From Maricaulis sp. (lineage in GTDB: Bacteria > Pseudomonadota > Alphaproteobacteria > Caulobacterales > Maricaulaceae): a stretch of DNA of 64,000 bases. Position 1 is the stretch's first letter; every line of letters begins with the position of its first letter. The position numbers and the translations under genes are program-made. Under the pieces are notes generated by a model. It saw only the letters and a program-made list of their open reading frames with translations, was not told where the DNA came from and made no database searches. Below, one piece after another: positions 25,740 to 34,706 of the stretch. The DNA lies in the NCBI RefSeq assembly GCF_017642925.1, contig NZ_JAEPOL010000004.1, forward strand, positions 168,842-232,841. Reading direction: 5' to 3'.

Positions 25740-27040
25740 TGCCCGGCTCCCAGACCACGCATCAGGATGTAGACATAGTCGATGGTCGCGGTGAGCGGGT
25801 CTTCGGATATCCGCCAGTCGGTGAAGCTGTTGGCCGCCGCAATCGTGTAGCCGCCATTCAGGAACACGGCATGCGTAAGAATGCGCTCGGCCGCCTGGAT
25901 ATCCACAGGCCGCGCCTCACCCGCATCGACGGCATGCTCGAGCGCATCACCAAAGCGGCGGGCGATGTTGCGCAGCCTGGCCGCATGCCGGCGCTGCCGC
26001 GCCTCCGGCAGGGCTGCAGCCAACGACGGCCGCAACAGCGGCGTGACGCCACTGGCCTGCTGGTAGATCAGGTCGCGAATGGCATGCTCGATCACGCCGA
26101 GCCCGGAACGGCCACCGCCCTCGGCCCGGTCCAGTGCCTGCTCGACCGTGGCGAAGGACCGCTCGAGACATTGCTCCAGCAACTGCTCCTTGTCGGGGAT
26201 GTGGTAGTAGAACGCGCCCCGGGTCACGCCGAGCGAGGCAGCCACTTCCGACAGGGCGACACCGCCGAAGCCCTTCTTGTTGAAGAAGCGGGTGCCGGCC
26301 TTGAGGAAGGCTTCCCGCTTCATGCGATTACGCGCTTCACGGTCAAAGACCTGCGGCACGCCGACATCGGGCGACCCGGGCTGAAGGGCGGCCGGCTGCC
26401 AGTCGCCGCCCGCCTTGAGACCGCCGGCGAGGATCTCGAGCAGCGTGTCGGCCGCCGTGTCGATATTCCAGTCGCGCTTGCGCCGCGGCCAGGACCCCAT
26501 CCAGTCGAGCAGTTCGAAAACGAGGAAGGTCGCCGGCTCGGGCCGTCCGAGCGGCGCGCCGCTTTCCCGGACCCAGCTGGCAATCATCTCATTCACGTCC
26601 GAGACGCAGCGCGACAGCTCCGCCGCGATGCTGGCGTGGAGCTCATCCCCCAGCGCATCAAGATCATTGATCGCCGCAAGATTATGCCGCCGGCCTTCCG
26701 ATACGGCCCGCATGTGATCGGCGAAAACCTCGAAGAGTTTGCGCAACTGGGCAGCCGGGCTATCCGCCGTCCGGGCGATCTCGACCGCTTCGGCCAGGGC
26801 CCTCGCTGCTGCACGGTAGACTTCGCCGGCCAAGTCTTCCTTGGACGCAAAATAATAGCTGATCCCGGTCTTCGTCAGTCCCAGATCCCCGGCGATGTCC
26901 TCAAGCCGCGTCGCATGGACACCTTCGGCGTCGAAGCGCCGCGCGGCCGCCGACAGGATGGCCGCCTCCTTGCGCTGACGCTCCTGTTCGCGCGAAAACG
27001 GTGAAGAATGGTCGGGGAAGTCGGGACGGAGTACGCTCAT
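25736..27040 (-). CDS. Tandem TetR-family transcriptional regulator (two TetR units in one chain)
   Basis: 434 residues from the ATG at 27040, nine bases after AGAGG. The first TetR DNA-binding domain is at about residues 22-75 (AAARRFDAEGVHATRLEDIA, LGLTKTGISYYFASKEDL) and is followed by its own ligand domain. A second complete TetR unit starts near 232 (KAGTRFFNKKGFGGVALSEV, LGVTRGAFYYHIPDKEQLLE). Each half is about 200 residues, the usual length of a whole TetR monomer, so one chain may act as a built-in dimer. It is coupled by a GTGA overlap to the exported lyase, so it may be co-transcribed with it and regulate it, along with the divergent hydrolase/symporter genes. Confidence 0.9.
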   Translation of the reverse strand: MSVLRPDFPDHSSPFSREQERQRKEAAILSAAARRFDAEGVHATRLEDIAGDLGLTKTGISYYFASKEDLAGEVYRAAARALAEAVEIARTADSPAAQLRKLFEVFADHMRAVSEGRRHNLAAINDLDALGDELHASIAAELSRCVSDVNEMIASWVRESGAPLGRPEPATFLVFELLDWMGSWPRRKRDWNIDTAADTLLEILAGGLKAGGDWQPAALQPGSPDVGVPQVFDREARNRMKREAFLKAGTRFFNKKGFGGVALSEVAASLGVTRGAFYYHIPDKEQLLEQCLERSFATVEQALDRAEGGGRSGLGVIEHAIRDLIYQQASGVTPLLRPSLAAALPEARQRRHAARLRNIARRFGDALEHAVDAGEARPVDIQAAERILTHAVFLNGGYTIAAANSFTDWRISEDPLTATIDYVYILMRGLGAGQ

Positions 27041-27384
27041 AGATCGTGCCTCTTTCCTTTGAGTTCGGGACCGGAATTGACCGACCCCGCGGGCATTTGC
27101 GACATTCCGAAGAGTCGCGCACCCGCCTTGCTCCTCCCCATACAAGCCCAGCCCGGCATCGCTGACAAGCCCGTAAGAAGGCAATTTGAACGACGTGTAC
27201 GTTTTTTATTGACACCGTCGGAACTTCGCCGTCACTGTCATCGAAACACAAAATGCGGGGAGGGCAGCATGAATTCAAGGGCACGCTCGAAGTGTGACCA
27301 GTTCGCCCGCATGCTCAGCAACCGGGCGATCTAGCACGCCGTACATCCAGCCTGCCCTCCCGGCCCGAATCCGGACCGTCTCTC
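27041..27384. other. Divergent intergenic region (344 bases), no gene seen
   Basis: Upstream DNA of the tandem TetR gene (minus) and the alpha/beta hydrolase gene (plus). The segment near 27188-27216 is relatively AT-rich, with AACGACGTGTACGTT (weak AACG/CGTT dyad) followed by TTTTTTATTGACA, a plausible -35 on the plus strand. No convincing operator or small gene was recognised. Confidence 0.4.
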
Positions 27385-28299
27385 ATGCGCTTCTCCCACA
27401 TTGCCACGCTCGTCGCCCTGTCCGCGATGACAGGAATCGCCGCCGCACAAGGCACGGACACGAGCTTTGCCATCCCCACTGGTCGCGCCTCGCTGGTCTA
27501 TTCCGGATGGGGCGGGCCCGACCTCGCCGTCGAGACATACCGGCCCGAAAACCTACCCGCCGACGCCCCCATCATTTTCGTGATGCATGGCGTGAACCGA
27601 AACCCCGACGATTATCGCGACGCCTGGATCGAATTGGCCGACGCCTGCGGGTTGGCCATCATCGCCCCCGGTTTCGACCAGGACGGCTTTCCAAGGTCTT
27701 CCGGGTATAATCTGGGCGAACCGTTGCCGGGTACGGACGCGGTTTCAGCCTTCGACGCCATCGAGCCCCTGTTCACCACCATGCGTGCCGGACTCGGCTC
27801 GACGCGCAGCGGGTATTCGATATTCGGACATTCTGCGGGCGCGCAATTCGTCCACCGTTTCCTGATGCTGACGCCGGACACGCATGTCGAGGCCGCGGTC
27901 GTCGCCAATGCCGGCTGGTACACCTGGCCCGATACCTCGGTCGAATGGCCGTACGGGTTTGCCGGCGCGCCGCGAGCCCCGCTCGCTCCTGGCGATATTG
28001 CCGCCCTGCCGGTCACCCTCCTCCTGGGCGAAGCCGACAATGACCCGAATGCGTCCAATCTGCGCCAGACTGCCGAAGCCCGGGCGCAGGGCGCACACCG
28101 GTTCGAGCGCGGCCTGAATACTGCCGCCCTGGTGGACCGATTGGCTGCCGATGCCGGGCTGGAGCACGGATGGGCCGTCGCGACGGTGCCCGGTGTAGCC
28201 CACGACAATACCCGGATGGCGCCCGCCGCCGTCCGCCACCTGGTTCCCGAAGACATCTACAATACGACGGCCTGCCGGCTTGCCACGAACGGAGACTGA
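27385..28299 (+). CDS. Secreted alpha/beta hydrolase (PHB-depolymerase/poly-esterase-like)
   Basis: 304 residues with signal peptide MRFSHIATLVALSAMTGIAAA-QG. The hydrolase core shows the oxyanion segment FVMHGVNRNPDDY, the nucleophile elbow GHSAG, an acid in LLLGEADND and a His in VPGVAHDN, so the triad is complete. Length and the HGVNRNPDDYRD segment resemble secreted esterases and PHB-depolymerase-like proteins. The substrate is not known. It runs directly into the symporter gene, whose ATG begins one base after this stop, so the two are one operon. An exported hydrolase beside an anion symporter suggests release and uptake of an organic acid. Confidence 0.82.
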   Translation: MRFSHIATLVALSAMTGIAAAQGTDTSFAIPTGRASLVYSGWGGPDLAVETYRPENLPADAPIIFVMHGVNRNPDDYRDAWIELADACGLAIIAPGFDQDGFPRSSGYNLGEPLPGTDAVSAFDAIEPLFTTMRAGLGSTRSGYSIFGHSAGAQFVHRFLMLTPDTHVEAAVVANAGWYTWPDTSVEWPYGFAGAPRAPLAPGDIAALPVTLLLGEADNDPNASNLRQTAEARAQGAHRFERGLNTAALVDRLAADAGLEHGWAVATVPGVAHDNTRMAPAAVRHLVPEDIYNTTACRLATNGD

Positions 28300-28300
28300 C

Positions 28301-29770
28301 ATGACTGACGCGACGCATGACGACGCGCCCGCCCTCTATCAGCGCATCGGACTGGCCGCCGGCCCTCTGGCTGCAATCCTGATCGGGCTCTTCCTGCGCC
28401 CTGAAGGCCTGTCGAACGAAGGCGTGTTCGTCGCCGCAATCGGCGCCTGGATGGCGATCTGGTGGGCAACGGAAGCGATTCCGGTTGCGATCACGGCCTT
28501 TCTCCCGCTGGTCCTCTTTCCCATCCTGGGTGTCTCGACGATCGGCGAGATCTCGTCACCCTATGCCCATCCGATCATCTATCTCTTCTTTGGCGGCTTC
28601 GTCGTCGCGCTGGCCATCGAGCGGTGCGGTTTACACCGCCGTATCGCACTCGGCGTCTTCCGCATGGTGGGCACGAATGCGCGCGCCCTCGTCGGCGGCT
28701 TCATGCTCGCCGCGGCAATCGTCAGCATGTGGATCTCAAATACCTCGACGACGCTGATGCTGCTGCCCATCGCGGTTTCCGTGGTGACCGTAATCGGCGA
28801 GACCATGCCCGATCTCGACGTTCGCCAGCGGAGCAATTTCTCGATCGCGCTGCTGCTGGGTCTCGCCTACGGGGCCACGCTGGGCGGTGTCGCCACGCTC
28901 GTCGGCACGCCGCCGAACGCGTTCATGGTCGGCTTCATGTCCGACAGCTATGGCGTCGAAGTCGACTTCGCCCGCTGGATGCTGGTCGGTGTCCCGGTGA
29001 GCGCCGTACTGCTCCCGATTGCCTGGCTGACGCTGACCCGCATCATCTTCCCCGTCAGCTTCACCGCCTCGGCAGACGCCATGAAACATATCGGCCAGAT
29101 GCGCACGGCACTCGGCCCGATGAGCACGGCCGAGGCCCGCACGGCCATGCTGTTCGCCTTTCTGGTGATCGGCTGGGTCGGTCGCGGCTTCCTGTCCGGC
29201 GTGCCGGTGATCGGCTCGATCTCGGATACCGGCATCGCCATGATCGCCGCAGTTGCAGCCTTCCTCATTCCCTCCGGCAAGGACGGGAAGGCCCTCATGG
29301 TCTGGGAGGATATGAGCAAGCTGCCCTGGGGCGTGCTGATCCTGTTCGGCGGCGGCCTTGCGCTGGCCTCTGCGGTCGCCAGTTCGGGCCTTGCGCTCTG
29401 GCTGGGTGAACAACTGGCCCCGCTCGGCGCCCTCAACCTCGCCCTGCTGGTGATCGTCGCGACGGCCCTGGTCATCTTCCTGACCGAACTGACCAGCAAT
29501 CTCGCGACCACTGCGACCTTCCTGCCGGTTATCGCCGCGATCGCCGTGGAGACCGGTCAGGATCCGCTGGTCTTCGTCATTCCGGTCACGCTGGCGGCCA
29601 GCTGCGCCTTCATGCTGCCGGTCGCGACACCGCCGAATGCCATCGTGTTCAGCTCGGGCCTGGTTTCGATCCCGCACATGGCCCGGGCCGGCTTCCTTCT
29701 GAACATCGTCGCCATCGCCGTCCTGGCCATGGCCGCCCTCTGGCTCTCGCCGGTCGTGTTCGGGGGGTAA
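28301..29770 (+). CDS. DASS/SLC13-family sodium:dicarboxylate-type symporter
   Basis: 489 residues from the ATG at 28301, six bases after GGAG. About 11-13 hydrophobic helices are visible. Family motifs include an SNT motif in WISNTSTTLML, GVATLVGTPPNA in the first half, and TSNLATTATF and ATPPNAIVF in the second half. The second SNT-type motif reads SNL rather than SNT. Members import di- and tricarboxylates or sulfate in the inner membrane with sodium. It is coupled to the secreted hydrolase gene upstream, which supports carboxylate uptake. Confidence 0.9.
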   Translation: MTDATHDDAPALYQRIGLAAGPLAAILIGLFLRPEGLSNEGVFVAAIGAWMAIWWATEAIPVAITAFLPLVLFPILGVSTIGEISSPYAHPIIYLFFGGFVVALAIERCGLHRRIALGVFRMVGTNARALVGGFMLAAAIVSMWISNTSTTLMLLPIAVSVVTVIGETMPDLDVRQRSNFSIALLLGLAYGATLGGVATLVGTPPNAFMVGFMSDSYGVEVDFARWMLVGVPVSAVLLPIAWLTLTRIIFPVSFTASADAMKHIGQMRTALGPMSTAEARTAMLFAFLVIGWVGRGFLSGVPVIGSISDTGIAMIAAVAAFLIPSGKDGKALMVWEDMSKLPWGVLILFGGGLALASAVASSGLALWLGEQLAPLGALNLALLVIVATALVIFLTELTSNLATTATFLPVIAAIAVETGQDPLVFVIPVTLAASCAFMLPVATPPNAIVFSSGLVSIPHMARAGFLLNIVAIAVLAMAALWLSPVVFGG

Positions 29771-29781
29771 GGACGAAAGTG

Positions 29782-29805
29782 GCGCGGGGCCTTCAGGCTC
29801 CGCGC
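29782..29805. terminator. Hairpin between convergent genes
   Basis: GCGCGGGGCC (29782-29791), loop TTCA, GGCTCCGCGC (29796-29805), with one G-T pair. There is no clear T-run. It lies between the symporter (ends 29770) and the NTF2-like gene (ends 29813). Confidence 0.6.
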
Positions 29806-29812
29806 TTGCCTC

Positions 29813-30352
29813 CTAGAACCGGCTGTAGGACAGGTCTTCCTTGCCGCGCTTGCCCATCACCATTTTGGGGTCGTCGGGATTGAACAGGCCCAGACACCAG
29901 GTCTCGTTGGCCGGGGCGTCGCGGTTCCAGTCGAAGGCCATCTTGCGGTGGGCGATCCGCCAGATCCCCTTGCGCCGCTCGAAGCGGTCGGCCAGCCGGC
30001 CACCCGTCAGCGTATCGTGCGCCTGGCCCGACTTGTCGTCGAAACGGGCGAAGGTCAGCACATAACTCTCCACCCAGGCCGTCTCGCCATCGTCCGCGAA
30101 CTCGATGTGCACATTGCTGACATAGTGCGCCATCGGGTGGCTCAGCTTGGCAAGACGCTCGACCGCGCCCAGCACGTATTCGTGCGCGGGGCCCTTGTAG
30201 GTGCTGCCATGCTCCTCGATCGCGTCGGCGTGATAGCAGGACAGGAGCAGGTCGGCGTCGGCCCGGTCCACACCCCGGGCATAGCGCGCGAGGACGTCCT
30301 GGATGTCCTGTTTGGCGATCAGGGTCTCAAGCGTGTTCGGCGGATAGCTCAT
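29813..30352 (-). CDS. NTF2/SnoaL-fold protein (SnoaL-4 type)
   Basis: 179 residues from the ATG at 30352, eight bases after GGAG. The sequence has the typical LIAKQDIQDVLARYARGVDR, CYHADAIEEHGSTYKGP and RFERRKGIWRIAHRKMAFDW of SnoaL-like proteins with the NTF2 (ketosteroid isomerase) fold. It is a clear paralog of the protein at 40647, sharing KQ-I--VL--Y-RG-DR-DADL and RFERR-G-WRIAHR-type segments. Known relatives include isomerases, dehydratases and non-catalytic proteins; the reaction here is unknown. The preceding carotenoid-oxygenase gene ends just 14 bases upstream, so they are one operon. Confidence 0.85.
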   Translation of the reverse strand: MSYPPNTLETLIAKQDIQDVLARYARGVDRADADLLLSCYHADAIEEHGSTYKGPAHEYVLGAVERLAKLSHPMAHYVSNVHIEFADDGETAWVESYVLTFARFDDKSGQAHDTLTGGRLADRFERRKGIWRIAHRKMAFDWNRDAPANETWCLGLFNPDDPKMVMGKRGKEDLSYSRF

Positions 30353-30365
30353 GTCCAATCTCCGT

Positions 30366-31847
30366 TCAGGCTGCTGACTGGGCCGCACGCACCGTCGGGC
30401 CGTCGGCCCAGGTTGCGTGCGTACCGCTGGAAATCCGGTGGGGCAGGATGATCCGGCACACCGGGCCGTCTGTGATATTCTGCGCGTCGATCAGGACGCA
30501 TTCCGAGCGGTTTTCGACCATGTCCGTGATGAAGGAGACGATATAGCCGTCATCCTCCGACCTGGCGCCGACGCGCGGCGCAAACGGCGCCTCGCTGCCG
30601 AAGCGGCCTTCACCGAAATTCAGGGTCTCGCTCTTGCCGGTCTCGAAGTCGTGCTTCACGAGGCCTTCGAACAGGAACCAGCCCGGCTTGGTGAAGGTGG
30701 AATAGAGGTAGCGGGATTTCTCGCCACCATACGTCTGGTTGAAACTGCCGAATTCGAGCAGCCGGTCGTCGAGATGGCTTTCGCTGACGGCGCCGGTCTT
30801 CAGATTGAAACGCCAGCGGTGAAGCTTCGGCTTGAAGGAGTTCTCGTCCAGATAGGCCATCAGCTGGCCGAGACGCGGATCGCCGCCGGGCGCATCGAGC
30901 GGTTTGGGTGCCGGGTCTTCCTGGAAATAACCGTCGAGCACGATCTCGTCGCCCTCTTCCCAGGCATTCATCCAGTGCAGAACATAGGTCGGCGCGGCCT
31001 CGAACCAGCGGATGTCTTCCGGCTGGCCGTAGCGCGGCACGATCGCGAAGCGGGTCGGTATGTCTCGGTGGAAGCGGGCCGCATGGCGCCCCTTGGCCAG
31101 GATGTCGGCATCCCAGAACAGCGGCAGATCCGCGATGATCGAATAGTTCTTGGTGAAGGCCATGTCGTGCGGCAGGCGCGGGCCCGGCACGGGGATCGGG
31201 ATATAGTGCTTCAGCTTGTTGTCCGGCCCGACGACGCCGTAGTGCATGTAGGGCGCGTGGGTGGAGTAGTTGAAGAAGAGCAGCTCGCCCGTGTTCTCGT
31301 CCAGCTTGGGATGCGCCGAAATGCCATCGAGCGGCACCCAGCCCTCAGTCCCGAACTGTTCCATCGTATAGGGGTCGAGCCGATAGCCTTCACCGCATTG
31401 GTAGAAGGTCGACAGGATCTGCCCGGCATGCACCACGACATCGGTCGAGGATGAATCCTTGATGCCGCCATGCGCGCCCCAGCCCGGCCGGGTCGACAGG
31501 CGCGGGTCTTCGGCAATGCCCGCCCAGAGCGGCTTGCCCGCCTCGATCTCGGCCATCAGGCCCTTGGTGCGCACAAAGCGGTTCTTGTAACTCGCCTTGC
31601 CGTCGCGGAAGGACATGGTGTGGATCATGCCGTCGCCGTCGAACGGGTGATAAAGACCGATCGAGCCGAAGGCCGGGTTCTCGCTGTTCCGCACGTAGAT
31701 CCCGTCGATATCCTTCGGGATCTCACCGATCACTTCAAGATCGTCGGCATCATACTCGTCAAACACCGGCGTCCACGCACCGGACGTGTAGGGGTGGTTC
31801 GGATCGGGATCGCGGTGCGGGACCGTGCCGAGTTTCACAACAGACAT
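30366..31847 (-). CDS. Carotenoid-cleavage-oxygenase family protein (lignostilbene/carotenoid dioxygenase)
   Basis: 493 residues. The four iron-ligand histidines of the family are all present: His179 (ISAHPKL), His227 (LPHDMAF), His291 (VLHWMNA) and His477 (SGTHATW). N-terminal GIYVRNSENP and FDGDGMIHTM are family hallmarks. These non-heme iron enzymes split C=C bonds of carotenoids, stilbenes or isoeugenol-type phenylpropenes with oxygen, giving aldehydes or ketones. It lies in one minus-strand run with the DUF1295 protein and CoA ligase (15-27 base gaps), which suggests that the cleavage product is later activated with CoA. Which class of alkene is cut cannot be told from sequence. Confidence 0.93.
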   Translation of the reverse strand: MSVVKLGTVPHRDPDPNHPYTSGAWTPVFDEYDADDLEVIGEIPKDIDGIYVRNSENPAFGSIGLYHPFDGDGMIHTMSFRDGKASYKNRFVRTKGLMAEIEAGKPLWAGIAEDPRLSTRPGWGAHGGIKDSSSTDVVVHAGQILSTFYQCGEGYRLDPYTMEQFGTEGWVPLDGISAHPKLDENTGELLFFNYSTHAPYMHYGVVGPDNKLKHYIPIPVPGPRLPHDMAFTKNYSIIADLPLFWDADILAKGRHAARFHRDIPTRFAIVPRYGQPEDIRWFEAAPTYVLHWMNAWEEGDEIVLDGYFQEDPAPKPLDAPGGDPRLGQLMAYLDENSFKPKLHRWRFNLKTGAVSESHLDDRLLEFGSFNQTYGGEKSRYLYSTFTKPGWFLFEGLVKHDFETGKSETLNFGEGRFGSEAPFAPRVGARSEDDGYIVSFITDMVENRSECVLIDAQNITDGPVCRIILPHRISSGTHATWADGPTVRAAQSAA

Positions 31848-31862
31848 CGGGGACTCCTGTGA

Positions 31863-32669
31863 TCAGGCCGTTTCGCCGCTATCGCGGCGCGGCGGCATCG
31901 GAATGAAGGAACTGGTGCGGCGGATATAGGCCTCGTATTCGGGGCGCGACCGCTTGAGACGGCGCTCCAGGAGGGCGGCACCACTCCACTGGACGAGCAG
32001 GAAGGTGAGCAGGAGCGGACCGGCGATCGCGAACAGGCCCAGCGTGGTCTCTGCCGCAATCAGGAACAGTCCCCACCAGACACAGGCATCGCCGAAATAG
32101 TTGGGATGCCGCGTATAGCGCCACAGACCCTGGTCCATGACCTTGCCGGCATTGTCCGGATTGCCCTTGAACCGGGCCATCTGCCAGTCGCCGACACTTT
32201 CGAAGAAGATACCGATGATCGCCAGCGCGGCGCCGGCCCAGGCCAGCCAGCTGACGCCGGCCGGCTGCGCCGGCACCTGGCCCAGCTGCACCGGCAGGGA
32301 GACCACCCAGAGGAGCACACCCTGCAGCAGGAAGACCTTGGTCAGGCTGGTGATGTGGGGATTGCCCTTGGCCTTGCCGAGCAGGGCGACATAGCGCTTG
32401 TCCGGCCCTTCCTTGCGCCAGCGCCAGAGGAGATAACCCGCCAGCCGCAGCCCCCACACCGTGGTGATCGCCAGCAGCAGAAGCTTGCGCTGGGCGTCGC
32501 CGTCGGGCGTCAGGAAATGGGTGACAAAGGCGACCAGCACGAAGCCCGCGGCCCAGAAGGAGTCGATGAAGCTGACATCGCCAATGGCGACGCTGATCAG
32601 CCAGAGGGCCAGCATCGTTCCGATCAGGACGGCGAAATTGACGCCGATCACAAACACAAATTCAGGCAT
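31863..32669 (-). CDS. DUF1295 membrane protein, steroid 5-alpha-reductase-like
   Basis: 268 residues with about seven hydrophobic helices. The family signature near the C-terminus is complete: GLWRYTRHPNYFGDACVWWG, followed by PLLLTFLLVQWSGAALLERR. FIDSFWAAGFV and RLAGYLLWRW are also typical. DUF1295 proteins belong to the steroid 5-alpha-reductase/isoprenylcysteine methyltransferase fold group and may reduce enone or polyene substrates with NADPH. It sits between the carotenoid-oxygenase and CoA-ligase genes in one operon, consistent with a lipid-soluble terpenoid- or steroid-like substrate. That substrate is inferred. Confidence 0.88.
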   Translation of the reverse strand: MPEFVFVIGVNFAVLIGTMLALWLISVAIGDVSFIDSFWAAGFVLVAFVTHFLTPDGDAQRKLLLLAITTVWGLRLAGYLLWRWRKEGPDKRYVALLGKAKGNPHITSLTKVFLLQGVLLWVVSLPVQLGQVPAQPAGVSWLAWAGAALAIIGIFFESVGDWQMARFKGNPDNAGKVMDQGLWRYTRHPNYFGDACVWWGLFLIAAETTLGLFAIAGPLLLTFLLVQWSGAALLERRLKRSRPEYEAYIRRTSSFIPMPPRRDSGETA

Positions 32670-32696
32670 GTCTTGCTCCGTTGGGCAGGCTGGTCG

Positions 32697-34541
32697 TCAG
32701 CGTGCGACTTCGACAACGCCCGCATCGGGCGTGTCGGCATAAAGACGCTCCACGTCGGCGGCGCGATGCCGCCGGGCCGCCTCCTGGTTGATCGTGCCCT
32801 TGTCGGACACCTCATGCCGTTCGGCATTCGGCGGATCTGACAGCAGGGCAAAGCGGCGGATGCGTTCGCTCGAACCGGAGCACGCGGCATTGTGCGCGGC
32901 GATGCGCGCCTCAATGGCCGCCAGCGCGCGCGGATCGCGTACCAGTTCGGCGGGCGGCATCTCCGGCAGTCCCGCCTCGGCTGCCAGCGCGGCTGCGTTG
33001 GGCCATATAAGCGCGGACAGGTAGGAGCGGTTTTCACCGCACAGTACGAGATCGGCGATCAGTGGCGCGCCGATGCGGACCAGTTCGGCCCGCAGCTCAC
33101 CACCGCTGACAAACGTGCCGGTGTCGAGCTTGAACTCCTCGGCCAGCCGGCCGGCAAAGGCGAGCCCCTGGGCCGGGTCGGACGGATCGTGGAAGCGCGC
33201 GGTATCGCCGATCCTGTAGAAGCCGTCCTCGTCGCGGATCTGGCTTTCCAGGTCCGGCCGCCCGAGATAGCCCGGCGTGACCATCGGCCCCTTCATCCGG
33301 AGCTCGAAACGCGTCTCGTCCAGCGGGACAAGCTTCACCTCAAGGCCCGGCATCGGCAGGCCGATCCCGACTTTTTCCGAGTGGAAATAGATCGACATAC
33401 AGCCCGATGTGGTCTCGGTGGCGCCATATCCGGTCGTCATGAAAACGCGGTTTCCGGTCTCCGCCTCGGCGATCGCCTGCAGGCGATCATAGACGGGCTG
33501 CGGCAAGCCCGCCCCGCCATAGAGCATCAGACGCAGCTTCTCGAAGAAGGTCTTGCGCAGCGCCTCATCCTTCTCCAGCGCCTCGGTGAGCATCGCATAG
33601 CCAGCGGGCACATTGGTGAAGTAGGTCAGTGGAACTTCGCGAAGATTCTCGATCGTCTCGTCGAACAGGCCGGGCAAGGGCTTGCCATTGTCGATGTAGA
33701 AGGTGCCGCCGAAGATCGCCGCGGCCATGGAGGAAAACGCGCCGGAGACATGGCTCCAGGGGAGCCATTCCAGCAGCACATCGTCCCAGCCGGCAGCGCG
33801 GCCGAGCACCTGCCATCCCTGATAGAGATTGGAGGTGATCATGCGCTGGGTGTGGATCACGGCCTTGGGCTTGCCGGTCGATCCGGACGTCAGCATGTAG
33901 GCGGCCGGCGCATCGGGGTCGAGCGCGGCGATCCGGTCTTCGATGTCGTCGCCGGCGGGCGTGGACAGCACATCCGCAAGATCAACCGCCGGCGCGCTGA
34001 AAGCTTCGGGGGCACGGCTCAACACCACCGCATCGGCTGGCGCGGTCGCGTCGACTGCGGGGGCATAAGCCGCCGTTTCCGCGAAAACGAAGCCCGGATT
34101 GACCATGTCCATCACGTGGCGCAGGCGCTCGAACCCACCGGCCGCGCCCAGCAGGGCGTAATTCGCACTGACCGGACACACCGGCAGCCCCGCCCCCATC
34201 GCGCCATAGCGTACAACGGCGTGATCGATCGAATTGCCCGAAACAATCACCAGCGGCCGCGCCGGGTCCACGCCCTTGTCGAGCAGGAAACGGGTCAGCG
34301 CATCGGCGCGCGCCTTCACCTCGGCAAAACTCGCCGTCACCCAGGGCTCGCCCCGCGCGGGACGGGCCGCCAGATGCACCTTGTCCGACTGCAGACGTGC
34401 CTGTCGCGCCAGCCCCGCCGGGACGGAGGCGTCCCTGACATCAAGCGGCTCGCGCGGTGTCATCACCATCACCCCGTCGGGACGGCGGTCTATTTCAAGG
34501 TCAACCGGCGGGAATTCCACGGCGCGGTAGTCTGCGGGCAT
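32697..34541 (-). CDS. Acyl-CoA ligase, feruloyl-CoA-synthetase-like (ANL family)
   Basis: 614 residues. ANL motifs are visible: A3 TSGSTGKPKAVIHTQ (from about residue 217), A5 TTGYGATET, A7 YRIGDTARF and A8 FAGRLAEEFKL. The C-terminal domain ends SDKGTINQEAARRHRAADVE, the pattern of feruloyl-CoA synthetases, where the usual A10 Lys region is rewritten. Feruloyl-CoA synthetases activate hydroxycinnamates with ATP and CoA. Here the acid could instead come from the cleavage oxygenase product. It is the first gene of the minus-strand operon, with a copy of the shared bipartite motif 11 bases before the start codon. No strong Shine-Dalgarno is seen. Confidence 0.85.
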   Translation of the reverse strand: MPADYRAVEFPPVDLEIDRRPDGVMVMTPREPLDVRDASVPAGLARQARLQSDKVHLAARPARGEPWVTASFAEVKARADALTRFLLDKGVDPARPLVIVSGNSIDHAVVRYGAMGAGLPVCPVSANYALLGAAGGFERLRHVMDMVNPGFVFAETAAYAPAVDATAPADAVVLSRAPEAFSAPAVDLADVLSTPAGDDIEDRIAALDPDAPAAYMLTSGSTGKPKAVIHTQRMITSNLYQGWQVLGRAAGWDDVLLEWLPWSHVSGAFSSMAAAIFGGTFYIDNGKPLPGLFDETIENLREVPLTYFTNVPAGYAMLTEALEKDEALRKTFFEKLRLMLYGGAGLPQPVYDRLQAIAEAETGNRVFMTTGYGATETTSGCMSIYFHSEKVGIGLPMPGLEVKLVPLDETRFELRMKGPMVTPGYLGRPDLESQIRDEDGFYRIGDTARFHDPSDPAQGLAFAGRLAEEFKLDTGTFVSGGELRAELVRIGAPLIADLVLCGENRSYLSALIWPNAAALAAEAGLPEMPPAELVRDPRALAAIEARIAAHNAACSGSSERIRRFALLSDPPNAERHEVSDKGTINQEAARRHRAADVERLYADTPDAGVVEVAR

Positions 34542-34552
34542 GACGTCATCCA

Positions 34553-34569
34553 GGTATTATTATGCAATT
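34553..34569 (-). promoter_or_regulatory. Bipartite motif copy A (fcs-like gene)
   Basis: On the minus strand AATTGCATAATAATACC matches ACTTGCA-N7-ACC with one mismatch. It ends 11 bases before the start of the CoA-ligase gene. Confidence 0.6.
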
Positions 34570-34645
34570 CATGTCACGTTAGAGCGCTCTTCGCGGGACT
34601 GTCAATCGATGAACGGACCAACCCGGAATCCCGCCTCTCGATATG

Positions 34646-34662
34646 ACTTGCATTACGTTACC
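34646..34662 (+). promoter_or_regulatory. Bipartite motif copy B (NTF2-like gene 34707)
   Basis: ACTTGCATTACGTTACC is an exact match to ACTTGCA-N7-ACC. It lies in the same divergent region as copy A, facing the other way, 44 bases before the ATG. Confidence 0.65.
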
Positions 34663-34706
34663 TGAAATGACTAGGCTGCGCCCGCAATCCAGTGAAAGGC
34701 GGCGGC

